Of a stretch of DNA of 60,766 bases, positions 48,476 to 57,719 are shown in pieces. Both the position numbers and the translations under genes were made by a program. A model generated the notes under the pieces. That model saw only the letters and a program-made list of their open reading frames with translations. It was not told the origin of the DNA and did not search any database. The first letter of the stretch is position 1; every line of letters begins with the position of its first letter. This DNA is from an uncultured Flavonifractor sp. (GTDB lineage Bacteria; Bacillota; Clostridia; Oscillospirales; Oscillospiraceae): contig CANAAV010000016.1 in assembly GCA_947346365.1 (NCBI GenBank), forward strand, positions 1 to 60,766. Reading direction: 5' to 3'.

Positions 48476-50347
48476 TTAACTGCGTCCAAAGCGCTGCTCC
48501 AGCTGGGCCCTGGTGAGCTCAATGGCCACCGGTCTGCCGTGGGGGCAGTATTTCACCTGCCCGTCCATAACCGCCCGGGCCACCTTCAAAAGCTCCTCCC
48601 GGCTGTTTTTCTGCCCGCCCTTGATGGCCGCCTTGCACGCTATTGTGTGCATCAGAACGTCTCTGGCGCTTTCCGGGTCCGCCCGGCCGGTAGACAGCAG
48701 CTCTTCCCCAAGGGCGGTGAGGATGCCTTCGATCTCCCCGGCGTCCACCTCCGAAGGGGCGCTGCGAACAATTACCGCGCCGCCCCCAAAGTCCTCCACC
48801 TCAAATCCAAAGCGGCTGAGCAGGGGAAGGTGGGCCAGCAGCGCGGCCCCCTCCTCCATGGGCGGGGTGAACACCAGCGGAGAGAGCAGGGCCTGGACCA
48901 TAATCTGGCGCCCCTCCGCCTTCAGGCGGTCAAACTGCAGCCGCTCGTGGGCGGCGTGCTTGTCGATAAAGAGGACTTTGTCCCCCTGCTCCACGATGAT
49001 GTAAGTGTCCAGCACCTCCCCCGCCATACGCCAGGACTGCGCCGGAGGCATCTGCGGAATCTCCTGGGCGTCCTCTTCCCGCCGGACGGCGGGCGTTTCC
49101 TCTTTTTCCCCCGCCGGGGCGGGGACGCAGGGCCGCTGCTGTTCCGCCGCAGGAGCGGGGCGGAACGCCGGTTCCGCCGGAATAGGGGCTTTGGGGGCGG
49201 TGACGTCGTGAAGGGGAAGGGCGGGGGCGCTCCAGTCTGCTTTCTGGCGCAGCTCCTGGACGGTCATGGAGTGAAAGCCGCCCCTCTGTTCGGCGGGCTT
49301 GGGCGGAACCGGCGGTATGCTGCGCCGGGGCGCGGCCACGGCGGACGGGCGGGCACAGTCGTTGTCCAGCGCCGCCCGGACCGCATAGTACACCGCGTCA
49401 AACACCCGCCGGTCCGAGCCGAATTTCACCTCTTGCTTCGTCGGGTGGACGTTTACATCCACCGTGCTGAGCCTACAGGTCAGGTAAAGCACGCAGCCGG
49501 GAAATTTCCCTACCATTTTTTGATTGGCGTAGGCCTCCTCCAGCGCCGCCATCATGGTACGGCTTTTTACATAGCGTCCGTTTACAAAAAAGAACTGATG
49601 CCCCCGCGTCCCCCGGCAGCAGGCGGGCCGTGTGGCAAAGCCGCTGACGCACATGTCCTCTCCGGCGCCCTGTACCGGGAGAAAGCCCAGCGCCAAATCC
49701 CGGCCCAGCACGGCGTACAGCGCGCTCTGCGGCCTGGCGTCGCCGGGCGTGAGCAGTTCCTGCCTGCCGTCCCGAAGAAATTTAATTCCGATCTCCGGAT
49801 GGGACAGGGCCAGGCGCTGTACCACGGCGAAGCAGGCCGCGCCTTCGGCGGCGTCCTTTTTTATAAATTTCAGCCGGGCGGGGGTATTATAAAACAGGTC
49901 CCGCACCACGATGGTGGTCCCCTGGGGACAGCCGGCCTCCTCCTGGGCAATTACCACGCCCCCCTCCAGGGTGAGAGAGGTCCCCAACTCCGTACCCCTG
50001 GCACGGGTAAGCAGTTCAATGCGGGAGACGGCGGAAATCGCCGCCAGGGCTTCCCCCCGAAAGCCCAGGGTGCCGATGGCCTCTAAATCCCGCTCTGCAC
50101 GCAGCTTGCTGGTGGCGTGGCGGAGGAACGCGGTGGGCGCCTCCGCCGCGGCGATGCCGCAGCCGTCGTCGGTAACCCGGATCAGCGTCATGCCCCCGTG
50201 CTGAATCTCCACCGTAATGCTCCCCGCCCCGGCGTCTACGGCATTCTCCATCAGCTCCTTTACCACGCTGGCAGGGCGCTCAACCACCTCGCCGGCGGCA
50301 ATCAGGTCGGCCACATGGGGATCTAAGCGTTGAATATGCGCTGTCAT
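48476..50347 (-). CDS. mutL: DNA mismatch repair protein MutL
   Basis: 623 aa from ATG 50347 behind AAAGGAG. The GHKL ATPase part has LIAAGEVVERPASVVKELMENAVDAG, DDGCGI and GFRGEALAAISAVS. A Pro/Ala-rich linker (about 330-430) leads to the C-terminal endonuclease/dimerisation domain with DKHAAHERLQFDRL (metal-binding DKHAAHERxxYE-type motif) and ACKAAIKGG, CPHGRP. It lies 25 bases after mutS. Confidence 0.96.
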   Translation of the reverse strand: MTAHIQRLDPHVADLIAAGEVVERPASVVKELMENAVDAGAGSITVEIQHGGMTLIRVTDDGCGIAAAEAPTAFLRHATSKLRAERDLEAIGTLGFRGEALAAISAVSRIELLTRARGTELGTSLTLEGGVVIAQEEAGCPQGTTIVVRDLFYNTPARLKFIKKDAAEGAACFAVVQRLALSHPEIGIKFLRDGRQELLTPGDARPQSALYAVLGRDLALGFLPVQGAGEDMCVSGFATRPACCRGTRGHQFFFVNGRYVKSRTMMAALEEAYANQKMVGKFPGCVLYLTCRLSTVDVNVHPTKQEVKFGSDRRVFDAVYYAVRAALDNDCARPSAVAAPRRSIPPVPPKPAEQRGGFHSMTVQELRQKADWSAPALPLHDVTAPKAPIPAEPAFRPAPAAEQQRPCVPAPAGEKEETPAVRREEDAQEIPQMPPAQSWRMAGEVLDTYIIVEQGDKVLFIDKHAAHERLQFDRLKAEGRQIMVQALLSPLVFTPPMEEGAALLAHLPLLSRFGFEVEDFGGGAVIVRSAPSEVDAGEIEGILTALGEELLSTGRADPESARDVLMHTIACKAAIKGGQKNSREELLKVARAVMDGQVKYCPHGRPVAIELTRAQLEQRFGRS

Positions 50348-50372
50348 AGGCTGGTTTCTCCTTTCCGCCCGG

Positions 50373-52979
50373 TCAGGACAAAAGCTGCTTGAGCTCGTAG
50401 AGCAAATTCATGGCCTCGATGGGCGTAAGGGTGTTTACATCTGTCCGGCGCAGGCGCTCTGCCGCCTGCGCGCTGCCCATGTCCAGCAGCGACACCTGGC
50501 CGGCCGGAGCAGCCGAAGGGGCACACGGGGCAGGCGGAGGAGCGGCCGCGCCCTCCAGCTCCTCCAGAATCTCCCGTGAGCGCTGAATCACCCGCTCCGG
50601 AACTCCCGCCAGCTTGGCCACTTCTACTCCATAGCTCTGATCCGCGCCGCCCCGGACAATTTTACGCAGAAAAACCACGTCCTCCTTGCGCTTTTTCGCG
50701 GCGATGCTGTAATTTTTCACCCCCGGCAGCTGGCCCTCCAGGCAGGTGAGCTCGTGATAATGGGTGGCAAAGAGCGTCTTGGCCCCCAGGCATTTTTTAT
50801 CCGTACAGTACTCCAGCACCGCCCGGGCGATGGACATGCCGTCATAGGTAGAGGTGCCGCGTCCAATCTCATCTAAAATCAGCAGACTTTGGGGTGTGGC
50901 GTTTTTCAGCAGCTCCGCCACCTCGCTCATTTCCACCATAAAAGTGGACTGTCCGGCAGAGAGGTCGTCGCTGGCCCCGATGCGGGTAAATACCCGATCC
51001 ACCACCCCGATACGCGCCGCTCTGGCGGGAACAAAGCAGCCCATCTGGGCCATAAGCACAATCAGCGCCACCTGGCGCATATAGGTGGACTTGCCCGCCA
51101 TATTGGGTCCGGTAATGATGGCCGCTATATTCTCTCCTGCATCCATGCGGGTGTCGTTGGGCACAAACAGGCTGTTTTTCAGCCGCCGCTCCACCACCGG
51201 ATGCCGGCCCTCAGCAATTTCCAATACGCCAGACAAATCCACCTCCGGCCGGCAGTAGCCGTATTCCGCCGCCGCAGCAGCAAAGGATGAGAGCACATCC
51301 AGCTGTCCCACCGCCGCCGCGGAGCGCTGCACACGGCTCACCTGGGCGGCGGCGCGCGCGCGCACCTGGCAGAACAGCTCATACTCCAGGGCGTCGATCC
51401 GGTCCTTGGCGGACAGGATGGCGTGCTCCATGTCTTTGAGCTCCTGGGTGATATAGCGTTCGCAGTTGGCCAGGGTCTGCTTGCGCACGTAGCCCTCAGG
51501 GACCTGGCTGTAATAAGATTTGGACACCTCAATGTAATAGCCGAATACCTTGTTGAAGCCCACCTTCAGGCTTTTAATTCCGGTGCGCTCCTTCTCCCGC
51601 GCCTCTACGGCGGCTACCATCCCTTTGCCATTGGTAATGATCTCCCGCAGGCGGTCGGCCTCTTTGTCAAAGCCCGGGCGGATTACGCCTCCCTCCCGAA
51701 CAGAGAACGGGGGATCGTCGATAATGGCCCGGTCGATCAGCCCGCGCAGCTCCTCCAGATCGTCCAGCTCCTCCCGCAGGCGGGACAGCAAAGCGCAGGT
51801 ACGGCCGGCCAGCAGCTCCCGCACAGCGGGCAGGCGGCCCAGCCCCTTGGACAGCGCCGTCAGATCCCGCCCGCCCGCGCTGCCGTAGACAATGCGCCCG
51901 ATCAGGCGCTCCAGGTCGCCCACCTCCCGCAGCGCAAGGCGCAGCTCCTCCCTGCCGATCGAGTCTCCCGCCAGCTCCTCCACGGCGGACAGGCGGCGGC
52001 TTATGGCGGCGGGAGAGAGCAGCGGACGCTCAATCCAGGCACGGATGAGCCGCCGGCCCATGGGCGTGCGGGTCGTATCCAGCACCCCCAGCAGGCTCCC
52101 CCGCTTCTCTCCGCCCCGCATGGTCTCGGTCAGCTCCAGTGTCCGCCGGGCGGTCAGATCCAGCTCCATAAACTGCCCCTGCGACAGGCAGCGCAGCGCG
52201 GAGATGTGGGACAGATCGGTTTTTTGGGTCTCGTAGAGATAGCTCAGCAGTCCTCCCGCCGCCTGGAGCGCCCGCTCGCTTCCCTCCGGCAGAGCGTCCA
52301 GCCCCTCCCGGAACTGCCGCCGCGCCAGCGCGAGAGCGGTATCGGGGTAAAAGCGCTCTTCCCCGCCGTTTTCGCACCGGCAGGCGAGCTTTTGCGTGAG
52401 AAAGCGCAAAAGCGGCCCGTCAGACCAGGCTCCCCCGCTGAGCAGCGCCTCCCTGGGGGAGAAGCGGCCCAGCTCGTTATAAAGCCGCTCCTCCTCCGCC
52501 TCCCCGGTCTCAAAGGCGCTGACGGCACATTCGCCGGTGGAGATGTCGCAAAAGCACACCCCAGAGCCCTGGCTGTCCCGGTAGATGGCGCAGATATAGT
52601 TGTTGCGCCCCTCCTCCAGCATTGAAGCGTCGATCACCGTGCCGGGGGTAATGATGCGGATTACCTCCCGCTCCACCAGGCCCTTGGCTTGGGCGGGGTC
52701 CTCCATCTGCTCACAGATGGCTACCTTATATCCCCGGCTGATGAGGCGGGCAATGTACGCGTCGGCAGAGTGGTACGGCACCCCGCACATAGGGGTGCGC
52801 TCCTCCTCCGGCTTGCCCCTGTCCCGGCTGGTCAGGGTAAGCTCCAGCTCCCTGGACGCAACCCGTGCGTCCTCGTCGAACATCTCGTAAAAATCTCCCA
52901 GCCGGAAAAAGAGAATGCAGTCGGGGTGCTGCTCCTTCATCTCCTGGTATTGCCTGCGCATGGGGGTCAATTCAGCCAT
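50373..52979 (-). CDS. mutS: DNA mismatch repair protein MutS
   Basis: 868 aa from ATG 52979 behind AAGGAG; upstream in-frame ATG 53009 is less well placed. Mismatch-reading N-terminus (MRRQYQEMKEQHPDCILFFRLGDFYEMF with the Phe-x-Glu motif), clamp and core domains, and the ATPase with Walker A GPNMAGKST, LILDEIGRGTSTYDG and FATHYHEL. It recognises mispaired bases and recruits MutL. Confidence 0.97.
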   Translation of the reverse strand: MAELTPMRRQYQEMKEQHPDCILFFRLGDFYEMFDEDARVASRELELTLTSRDRGKPEEERTPMCGVPYHSADAYIARLISRGYKVAICEQMEDPAQAKGLVEREVIRIITPGTVIDASMLEEGRNNYICAIYRDSQGSGVCFCDISTGECAVSAFETGEAEEERLYNELGRFSPREALLSGGAWSDGPLLRFLTQKLACRCENGGEERFYPDTALALARRQFREGLDALPEGSERALQAAGGLLSYLYETQKTDLSHISALRCLSQGQFMELDLTARRTLELTETMRGGEKRGSLLGVLDTTRTPMGRRLIRAWIERPLLSPAAISRRLSAVEELAGDSIGREELRLALREVGDLERLIGRIVYGSAGGRDLTALSKGLGRLPAVRELLAGRTCALLSRLREELDDLEELRGLIDRAIIDDPPFSVREGGVIRPGFDKEADRLREIITNGKGMVAAVEAREKERTGIKSLKVGFNKVFGYYIEVSKSYYSQVPEGYVRKQTLANCERYITQELKDMEHAILSAKDRIDALEYELFCQVRARAAAQVSRVQRSAAAVGQLDVLSSFAAAAAEYGYCRPEVDLSGVLEIAEGRHPVVERRLKNSLFVPNDTRMDAGENIAAIITGPNMAGKSTYMRQVALIVLMAQMGCFVPARAARIGVVDRVFTRIGASDDLSAGQSTFMVEMSEVAELLKNATPQSLLILDEIGRGTSTYDGMSIARAVLEYCTDKKCLGAKTLFATHYHELTCLEGQLPGVKNYSIAAKKRKEDVVFLRKIVRGGADQSYGVEVAKLAGVPERVIQRSREILEELEGAAAPPPAPCAPSAAPAGQVSLLDMGSAQAAERLRRTDVNTLTPIEAMNLLYELKQLLS

Positions 52980-53013
52980 ATGCTCCCGCTCCTTCTCCAT
53001 ATGCGGCAAGACG

Positions 53014-53041
53014 GGGCGGCCCGTATGCCAGCGGGCCGCCC
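53014..53041 (-). terminator. Hairpin between mrp and mutS
   Basis: Arms GGGCGGCCCG and CGGGCCGCCC with an 8-nt loop. No strong T-run on the minus strand, so it may attenuate rather than end transcription into mutS. Confidence 0.5.
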
Positions 53042-53081
53042 TTTGCGTGCTTCTCTTCGGTCAATCGTTCCAATTCTCCGC

Positions 53082-53906
53082 TCAGTCTTCCGCCAGCTGC
53101 CGGGCCACGTCCGCCAAATAGTTGGGGGCAAACCCCTCAATTCTGCCCTGATCGCACGCGGCCGCCACCGCCGGATCAATGGGCAGCCGGGCCAGAACCT
53201 TCAGTCCCAGCTCCTGGGCCACCTGCTCCAAATGGCTCTGGCCAAAAACGGCGTGCTCCCCGCCGCACTCCGGGCACTTAAAGTAGCTGTAGTTCTCCAC
53301 CAGTCCCAGCACGGGAATGTGCATCAGCTGCGCCATCTTCACCGCCTTGGTCACAATCATGCGCACCAGGTCCTGGGGGGAAGTAACCACCACAATGCCG
53401 TCCACCGGCAGGGACTGAAAGACCGTCAGGGGCACATCTCCCGTGCCGGGAGGCATATCCACAAACAGGTAATCCAGATCTCCCCAAACAACATCGGTCC
53501 AGAACTGCTTCACCGCCCCGGCAATGACGGGCCCCCGCCAGATCACCGGGTCCGTCTCCTGCTCCATGAGCAGATTCAGGCTCATAATCTGGATGCCGCC
53601 GGCGCTGGGAACCGGGTAGATGCCCAGCTCATTGCCCTCCGCCTTGGTGTGGACGCCAAAAGCCGTGGGAATCGAGGGGCCGGTAATATCGGCGTCCAGA
53701 ATCCCCACCCGCTTGCCCCGCTCCGCCATGGCGCAGGCCAGGGCGCAGGCCACCGTGCTTTTGCCCACGCCGCCTTTGCCGCTGACCACGGCGATGACCT
53801 TCCCGATGTGGGACAGGGGGTTGGCGGGAGCGCGCAGGTCCTGGGGAGCGGTGCGCTCCCCGCAGCTCTCCCCGCAAGAGGAACACTCGTGCGTGCAATC
53901 GGACAT
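53082..53906 (-). CDS. Mrp/NBP35-type Fe-S carrier ATPase
   Basis: 274 aa from ATG 53906. The Cys-rich N-terminus (CTHECSSCGESC) could hold a cluster. The deviant Walker A GKGGVGKST (about 43-51), ILDADITGPSIP, FVDMPPGTGD and the conserved FKCPECGGEH Cys pair identify an Mrp family scaffold that transfers [4Fe-4S] clusters to apoproteins. Confidence 0.93.
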   Translation of the reverse strand: MSDCTHECSSCGESCGERTAPQDLRAPANPLSHIGKVIAVVSGKGGVGKSTVACALACAMAERGKRVGILDADITGPSIPTAFGVHTKAEGNELGIYPVPSAGGIQIMSLNLLMEQETDPVIWRGPVIAGAVKQFWTDVVWGDLDYLFVDMPPGTGDVPLTVFQSLPVDGIVVVTSPQDLVRMIVTKAVKMAQLMHIPVLGLVENYSYFKCPECGGEHAVFGQSHLEQVAQELGLKVLARLPIDPAVAAACDQGRIEGFAPNYLADVARQLAED

Positions 53907-53988
53907 AATACTCTGCCTTCTTTCCTGTTTGATGCGTTTCTTGCCTGTCTGACGCCGGTTTGGACTAGCTTTCCCGGCGCTTGAATTT

Positions 53989-55485
53989 CTAACCGGCCTG
54001 AACGGCGTGGAATTCCACCAGCCGCCCCTTTTCCGCCAGCGTTTTTTCCAAATCCCGCAGGTATTCCTGGGGATATTTCGCGTTGCTCAGGCGTACAATC
54101 CGCCCGCTCCTGGCGTCCACCAGCTTGGTTACGCCCCCGCCGCCCAGGGAAACTACGGTGTGCAGCTCCTCCATCATACAGATGTTGTACAGGCTCTCAA
54201 ATCCCGGCCGGGTCCAGCCTACGTTTTCAAAGGAGCCGGACATATATTTCTGCCGGTAGAGGTAGTAGGGTCCATATCCCGCCTCCCGCAGCGCCTTCCA
54301 GGCGTAATCCAGCATGGCGGACACCTGCGCCCCCTCTGGGAGGAGGGTCTCCCCCTCTCCCCACTGGGCCATGAGCCGGGAACCTTTTTTCAGGGCCAGC
54401 GTGTGCACGGTAATATTTTCTGGCCCCAGCGCCAGTACCTGATCCAATGTGGAGCGAAAGCCCTGCGCGCTGTCGGCGGGCAGGCCGGCGATCAGGTCCA
54501 TGTTGACGCAGGGAATCCCGCTCTCTCGGACCAGGGCGTAGGCCCGCAGGACATCCTCCGCCCGGTGCGCCCGTCCCATGGCGGCCAAAACCCTGTCGTC
54601 CATGGATTGGGGGTTGACCGACACCCGGCCCGCTCCCCTGCGGTGGAGCACCTCCAGCTTTGGGGCCGTAATGGTGTCCGGCCGGCCGGCCTCCACCGTG
54701 TACTCGGTGCAGGCGGACAGGTCAATATGCTCCGCCACAGCCCCCATCAGCCGGTCCAGCTGGGGCGCCGAGAGGGTGGTCGGGGTGCCGCCGCCCATGT
54801 ACACGCTGCGCACCCGCAGCCCCGCCTGCTCCAGCGCCCGGCCCGCGGCGGCGGCCTCCCGCACCAATGCGTCCAAAAAGGGCTCCACCAGCTTGAGCGT
54901 CCGGCCCACATCGGCGGAGACAAAGGAGCAGTACGCGCAGCGGGTGGGGCAGAAGGGAATACCGATATACAAGGACGCCTGGTCCGGGAACAGCGCGGCC
55001 CGGGCCGCCAGACTGGCGCCGGCGCAGTCCATGGCCAGCCGCCGCCGGGGCGGCGAGACCCGGTAGGTATCCCGCAAAACAGCCTCCGCCTGGGCGGGCG
55101 ACGCCCCGCCCAGCATAGCCTTGACGGGGATTTTCACCGGGCGCACCCCGGTCATGGCCCCCCAGGGGGGCTCCCGGCCCAGGGCCCGGACGCCCGCGTC
55201 ATAAAACGCCAGCTTCAGAATCCGCTGGAGCGCCCGGTCCGCATCCCGCCCTCCGGCCAGCTCCGCCTCCCGGCAGCGGCGCACCCCGGAAAAGCGCTTT
55301 CCCCGCCAGCTGAGCCGGGCCGAAGCCGTACACCACACCGCCCCGTGGGAGAGGCTCAGCCGCAGCGCGTCCTCCCCCGCTTCCGGCGCAGCCGCCGGAT
55401 ACTCCGGCCGCTGGTCCGGGAACAGCGTCAGCAGCATCTGCTCGACGGCGTATTTATACTCGTGTCCCTCGAAATAGAGCTTCAT
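53989..55485 (-). CDS. hemZ: HemZ-type coproporphyrinogen III oxidase (radical SAM)
   Basis: 498 aa. N-terminal ~150 residues specific to HemZ, then a radical SAM barrel with YIGIPFCPTRCAYCSFVSAD (three Cys for the [4Fe-4S] cluster) and VRSVYMGGGTPTTLSAPQLD. The C-terminal HemW/HemN-like part follows. Family members are annotated as oxygen-independent coproporphyrinogen dehydrogenases, but true activity versus a HemW-like haem-carrier role is uncertain. It starts 1 base after the MBL gene stop. Confidence 0.9.
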   Translation of the reverse strand: MKLYFEGHEYKYAVEQMLLTLFPDQRPEYPAAAPEAGEDALRLSLSHGAVWCTASARLSWRGKRFSGVRRCREAELAGGRDADRALQRILKLAFYDAGVRALGREPPWGAMTGVRPVKIPVKAMLGGASPAQAEAVLRDTYRVSPPRRRLAMDCAGASLAARAALFPDQASLYIGIPFCPTRCAYCSFVSADVGRTLKLVEPFLDALVREAAAAGRALEQAGLRVRSVYMGGGTPTTLSAPQLDRLMGAVAEHIDLSACTEYTVEAGRPDTITAPKLEVLHRRGAGRVSVNPQSMDDRVLAAMGRAHRAEDVLRAYALVRESGIPCVNMDLIAGLPADSAQGFRSTLDQVLALGPENITVHTLALKKGSRLMAQWGEGETLLPEGAQVSAMLDYAWKALREAGYGPYYLYRQKYMSGSFENVGWTRPGFESLYNICMMEELHTVVSLGGGGVTKLVDARSGRIVRLSNAKYPQEYLRDLEKTLAEKGRLVEFHAVQAG

Positions 55486-55486
55486 C

Positions 55487-56092
55487 TCAGCGCCCCATGG
55501 CCTCTTGCATATAATAGTTGCCCTTGCGCTCCTGCTCCAGGGTGGACAGTCCCATGTGGCCGGGAAGCACCTGGAAATCTCCCTCCAGCCCGCCCAGCTG
55601 CCTTAAAGAGGCCATAATCTGCTCATAGGAGCCGCCGCCCAGGTCGGTGCGGCCCATAGAGCCCTGAAACAGGGTGTCTCCGGTGAAGAGCACATCCCCT
55701 ACCCGCAGGGTCACCCCGCCGGGAGTGTGGCCGGGAGTATGCATCACATGGACGGCGAGAGGCCCCACCGCCACCGTATCCCCATCTCCATAGGGGACGG
55801 TCTCTCCAATGGGCGGCATTACGGCGGTCCCCAGCAGGGCGGCGTCGGCGGGATGAAGGTAGACCGGCACGCCGGGCAGCGCCTGCCGCAGCTCCCGCAC
55901 CGCCCCGGTGTGGTCATAGTGCCCGTGGGTCAGCAGGATGGCGCACACCTGCGCCCCCGTCTCCCGAATCTGCTCCAAAATGCCCTGGGCCTCCCCGCCG
56001 GGGTCCACAATGGCGGCGCAACGGGTGGTTTCGTCCTCCAAAAGGTAGCAGTTGGTGCCGATCTGGCCCACCTGCATCAGTTTAATCTTCAT
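55487..56092 (-). CDS. Metallo-beta-lactamase-fold hydrolase (glyoxalase II-like)
   Basis: 201 aa from the third of three ATGs (56092), which gives the best spacing to AAAGGGG. Zinc-binding motif LLTHGHYDHTGA, later HTPGHTPGG and FTGDTLFQGSMGRTDL, and the final PGHMGLST. This matches the small MBL-fold enzymes (YcbL/glyoxalase II-like) that hydrolyse thioesters; the substrate is unknown. Co-transcribed with dtd and hemZ. Confidence 0.9.
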   Translation of the reverse strand: MKIKLMQVGQIGTNCYLLEDETTRCAAIVDPGGEAQGILEQIRETGAQVCAILLTHGHYDHTGAVRELRQALPGVPVYLHPADAALLGTAVMPPIGETVPYGDGDTVAVGPLAVHVMHTPGHTPGGVTLRVGDVLFTGDTLFQGSMGRTDLGGGSYEQIMASLRQLGGLEGDFQVLPGHMGLSTLEQERKGNYYMQEAMGR

Positions 56093-56105
56093 CATCATAC
56101 CCCTT

Positions 56106-56549
56106 TTACATGGTATCGGTGTCCAGCCAAATGGTCACGGGGCCGTCGTTCTGGGAATAGACCTGCATGTCCGCGCCAAACTGCCCGTGTTCCACCGTGA
56201 ACCCCCGCCGGCGGCACTGGTCCATAAACCGCTCGTACAGGGGAACGGCCGTATCCGGCTTAGCCGCCCCGGTGAAGCCCGGGCGGCGGGATTTCGTGTC
56301 GGCATAAAGGGTGAACTGGCTGACCACCAGCAGGCTGCCCCCCACCGCCTCCAGACTCAGATTCATCTTCTCGTTTTCGTCCTCAAAAATACGCAGGCCG
56401 CAGATTTTATCCGCCATCTTATCCGCCTGCGCCTCGGTGTCCTGGCTCCCTACCCCCAGCAGCACCAGGAAGCCCTGCGCAATCTGCCCGTTCACCGCCC
56501 CGTCAATGGTGACGCTGGCGCTTTTTACCCGTGTAACAACTGCTCGCAT
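56106..56549 (-). CDS. dtd: D-aminoacyl-tRNA deacylase
   Basis: 147 aa from ATG 56549. Family signatures: MRAVVTRVKSASVTIDG at the start, VSQFTLYADTKSRRPGF (the SQFT motif with catalytic Thr) and the NDGPVTIWLD ending (Gly-cisPro equivalent). It removes D-amino acids, and glycine mischarged on tRNA-Ala, from tRNA. It is located between an alanine-racemase homologue and the MBL gene. Confidence 0.95.
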   Translation of the reverse strand: MRAVVTRVKSASVTIDGAVNGQIAQGFLVLLGVGSQDTEAQADKMADKICGLRIFEDENEKMNLSLEAVGGSLLVVSQFTLYADTKSRRPGFTGAAKPDTAVPLYERFMDQCRRRGFTVEHGQFGADMQVYSQNDGPVTIWLDTDTM

Positions 56550-56575
56550 AGCCGCACTCCCTATCTGTTTTCAAT

Positions 56576-57643
56576 TCAACGGTATTCCCGGACAAAGCCC
56601 TTGGCATACACCGGGTCGATATCAAAGACGGCGACGTCCCCCGCCGCGCATTTCAAATCGGTCACGTCCACAATGGTCTCGATGGCGCCCACCCGGCCGA
56701 TGACACGGGCGCGCTGCCCATTGATACGCACGCAGACGCGCTTTGCGCCCCACCAGCGGCGCAGAGCGGCCCATAGGCCGGCATCCCGGCTGCGCCCCAC
56801 GGTGAAGCCGTTCTGATAGCCCACCGGAAGCACCGCCACCCGCGTGGGCTTTTTCAGGGTGACGAGCGCCTCGTTGCCTACGGTATGGCCCTTGGGCAGC
56901 CAGCGGGTTTCCTCAATCTCCACCTCTCCATGGCCTACCCGGAGCAGGCCGTCCCCCCGCACGCGGCGGCACCGGCCCAGCAGGGCGGAACCCACCCGCA
57001 CCCCGTCCAGCACAGCCTGCTCCCAGTGCATCAGGGCAAAGGACCCGGCGGCGTGGACCGTGCCCGTTTCAAATCCGGCGGCATGGATGGCCTGCACCAC
57101 CTGCCGGAATTCCTCCAGCTGGCCCTGGGCGTCCCCTCCGCCGGGCTTCGCGGCGTGCAACTGGGTATACACGCCGGACAGGGCCACGTTGGGCAGGCTG
57201 CGGTAGGCGCTTAGAATCCGCTCCGGCTCGCTGGACAAAAAGCCGCCGAAGCCCATGCCGGTGTCGATCTGAATATGGGCCTCGGCTATGGTGGAGCGGG
57301 CCTCCGCCACGGCGTTGAGGGCCATGCCCGTATCGGCGGAGCCCACGGTACACACTACGTTCAGGTCCAGCAGCTCCTCCAGCTCCTCCCGATTGGTGGT
57401 GCAGCGGAGCATCAAGATCTCCTCCTCCACCAATCCGGCCTTGCGCAAGATCTTGGCCTCGCCGGGTTCGGACACCGCAAAGCGCCCAACCCCCTCCTGC
57501 CGCAGAAGCTGGGCCAGCTCCACAATGCCCGCGCCGAAGCCGTCTCCGGTGAGCAGGGCGTAAATGCACGCGCTCCCCGCCCGCTCCTTGACGGCGGCGA
57601 TATTGCTTTTCAAGGCCTCTTGCTCGATAACCAGCCGTTTCAT
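56576..57643 (-). CDS. Alanine-racemase homologue lacking the PLP lysine
   Basis: 355 aa from ATG 57643; the frame is open upstream but crosses the promoter. Barrel domain and C-terminal domain are both recognisable (VVCTVGSADTGMALNAVAEA, AHIQIDTGMGFGGFL, VLPVGYQNG, GRVGAIETIVDVTDL). At the PLP-binding motif, normally K-A/G-N-x-Y-G-x-G, it reads YALLTGDGFGAG: Thr32 stands where the Schiff-base lysine belongs and Tyr is Phe. At the C-terminal site the usual C-M-D reads G-A-I (319-321), while the Tyr of GYxxG (Y276) is kept. A normal racemase mechanism looks impossible; a regulator, a binding protein or another reaction is likely. First gene of the dtd operon, with a consensus-like promoter. 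Confidence 0.85.
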   Translation of the reverse strand: MKRLVIEQEALKSNIAAVKERAGSACIYALLTGDGFGAGIVELAQLLRQEGVGRFAVSEPGEAKILRKAGLVEEEILMLRCTTNREELEELLDLNVVCTVGSADTGMALNAVAEARSTIAEAHIQIDTGMGFGGFLSSEPERILSAYRSLPNVALSGVYTQLHAAKPGGGDAQGQLEEFRQVVQAIHAAGFETGTVHAAGSFALMHWEQAVLDGVRVGSALLGRCRRVRGDGLLRVGHGEVEIEETRWLPKGHTVGNEALVTLKKPTRVAVLPVGYQNGFTVGRSRDAGLWAALRRWWGAKRVCVRINGQRARVIGRVGAIETIVDVTDLKCAAGDVAVFDIDPVYAKGFVREYR

Positions 57644-57680
57644 AGCTTTTGCCGCCTTTCGCGCTTTTTTGATGTTATCT

Positions 57681-57709
57681 ATTATATACGGTTGGAAAGT
57701 TCTAGTCAA
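57681..57709 (-). promoter_or_regulatory. Promoter of the alr-homologue/dtd operon
   Basis: Minus strand TTGACT (57709-57704), 17-base spacer, TATAAT (57686-57681), about 38 bases before the start codon. Confidence 0.8.
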
Positions 57710-57719
57710 TGAAAAGGAC

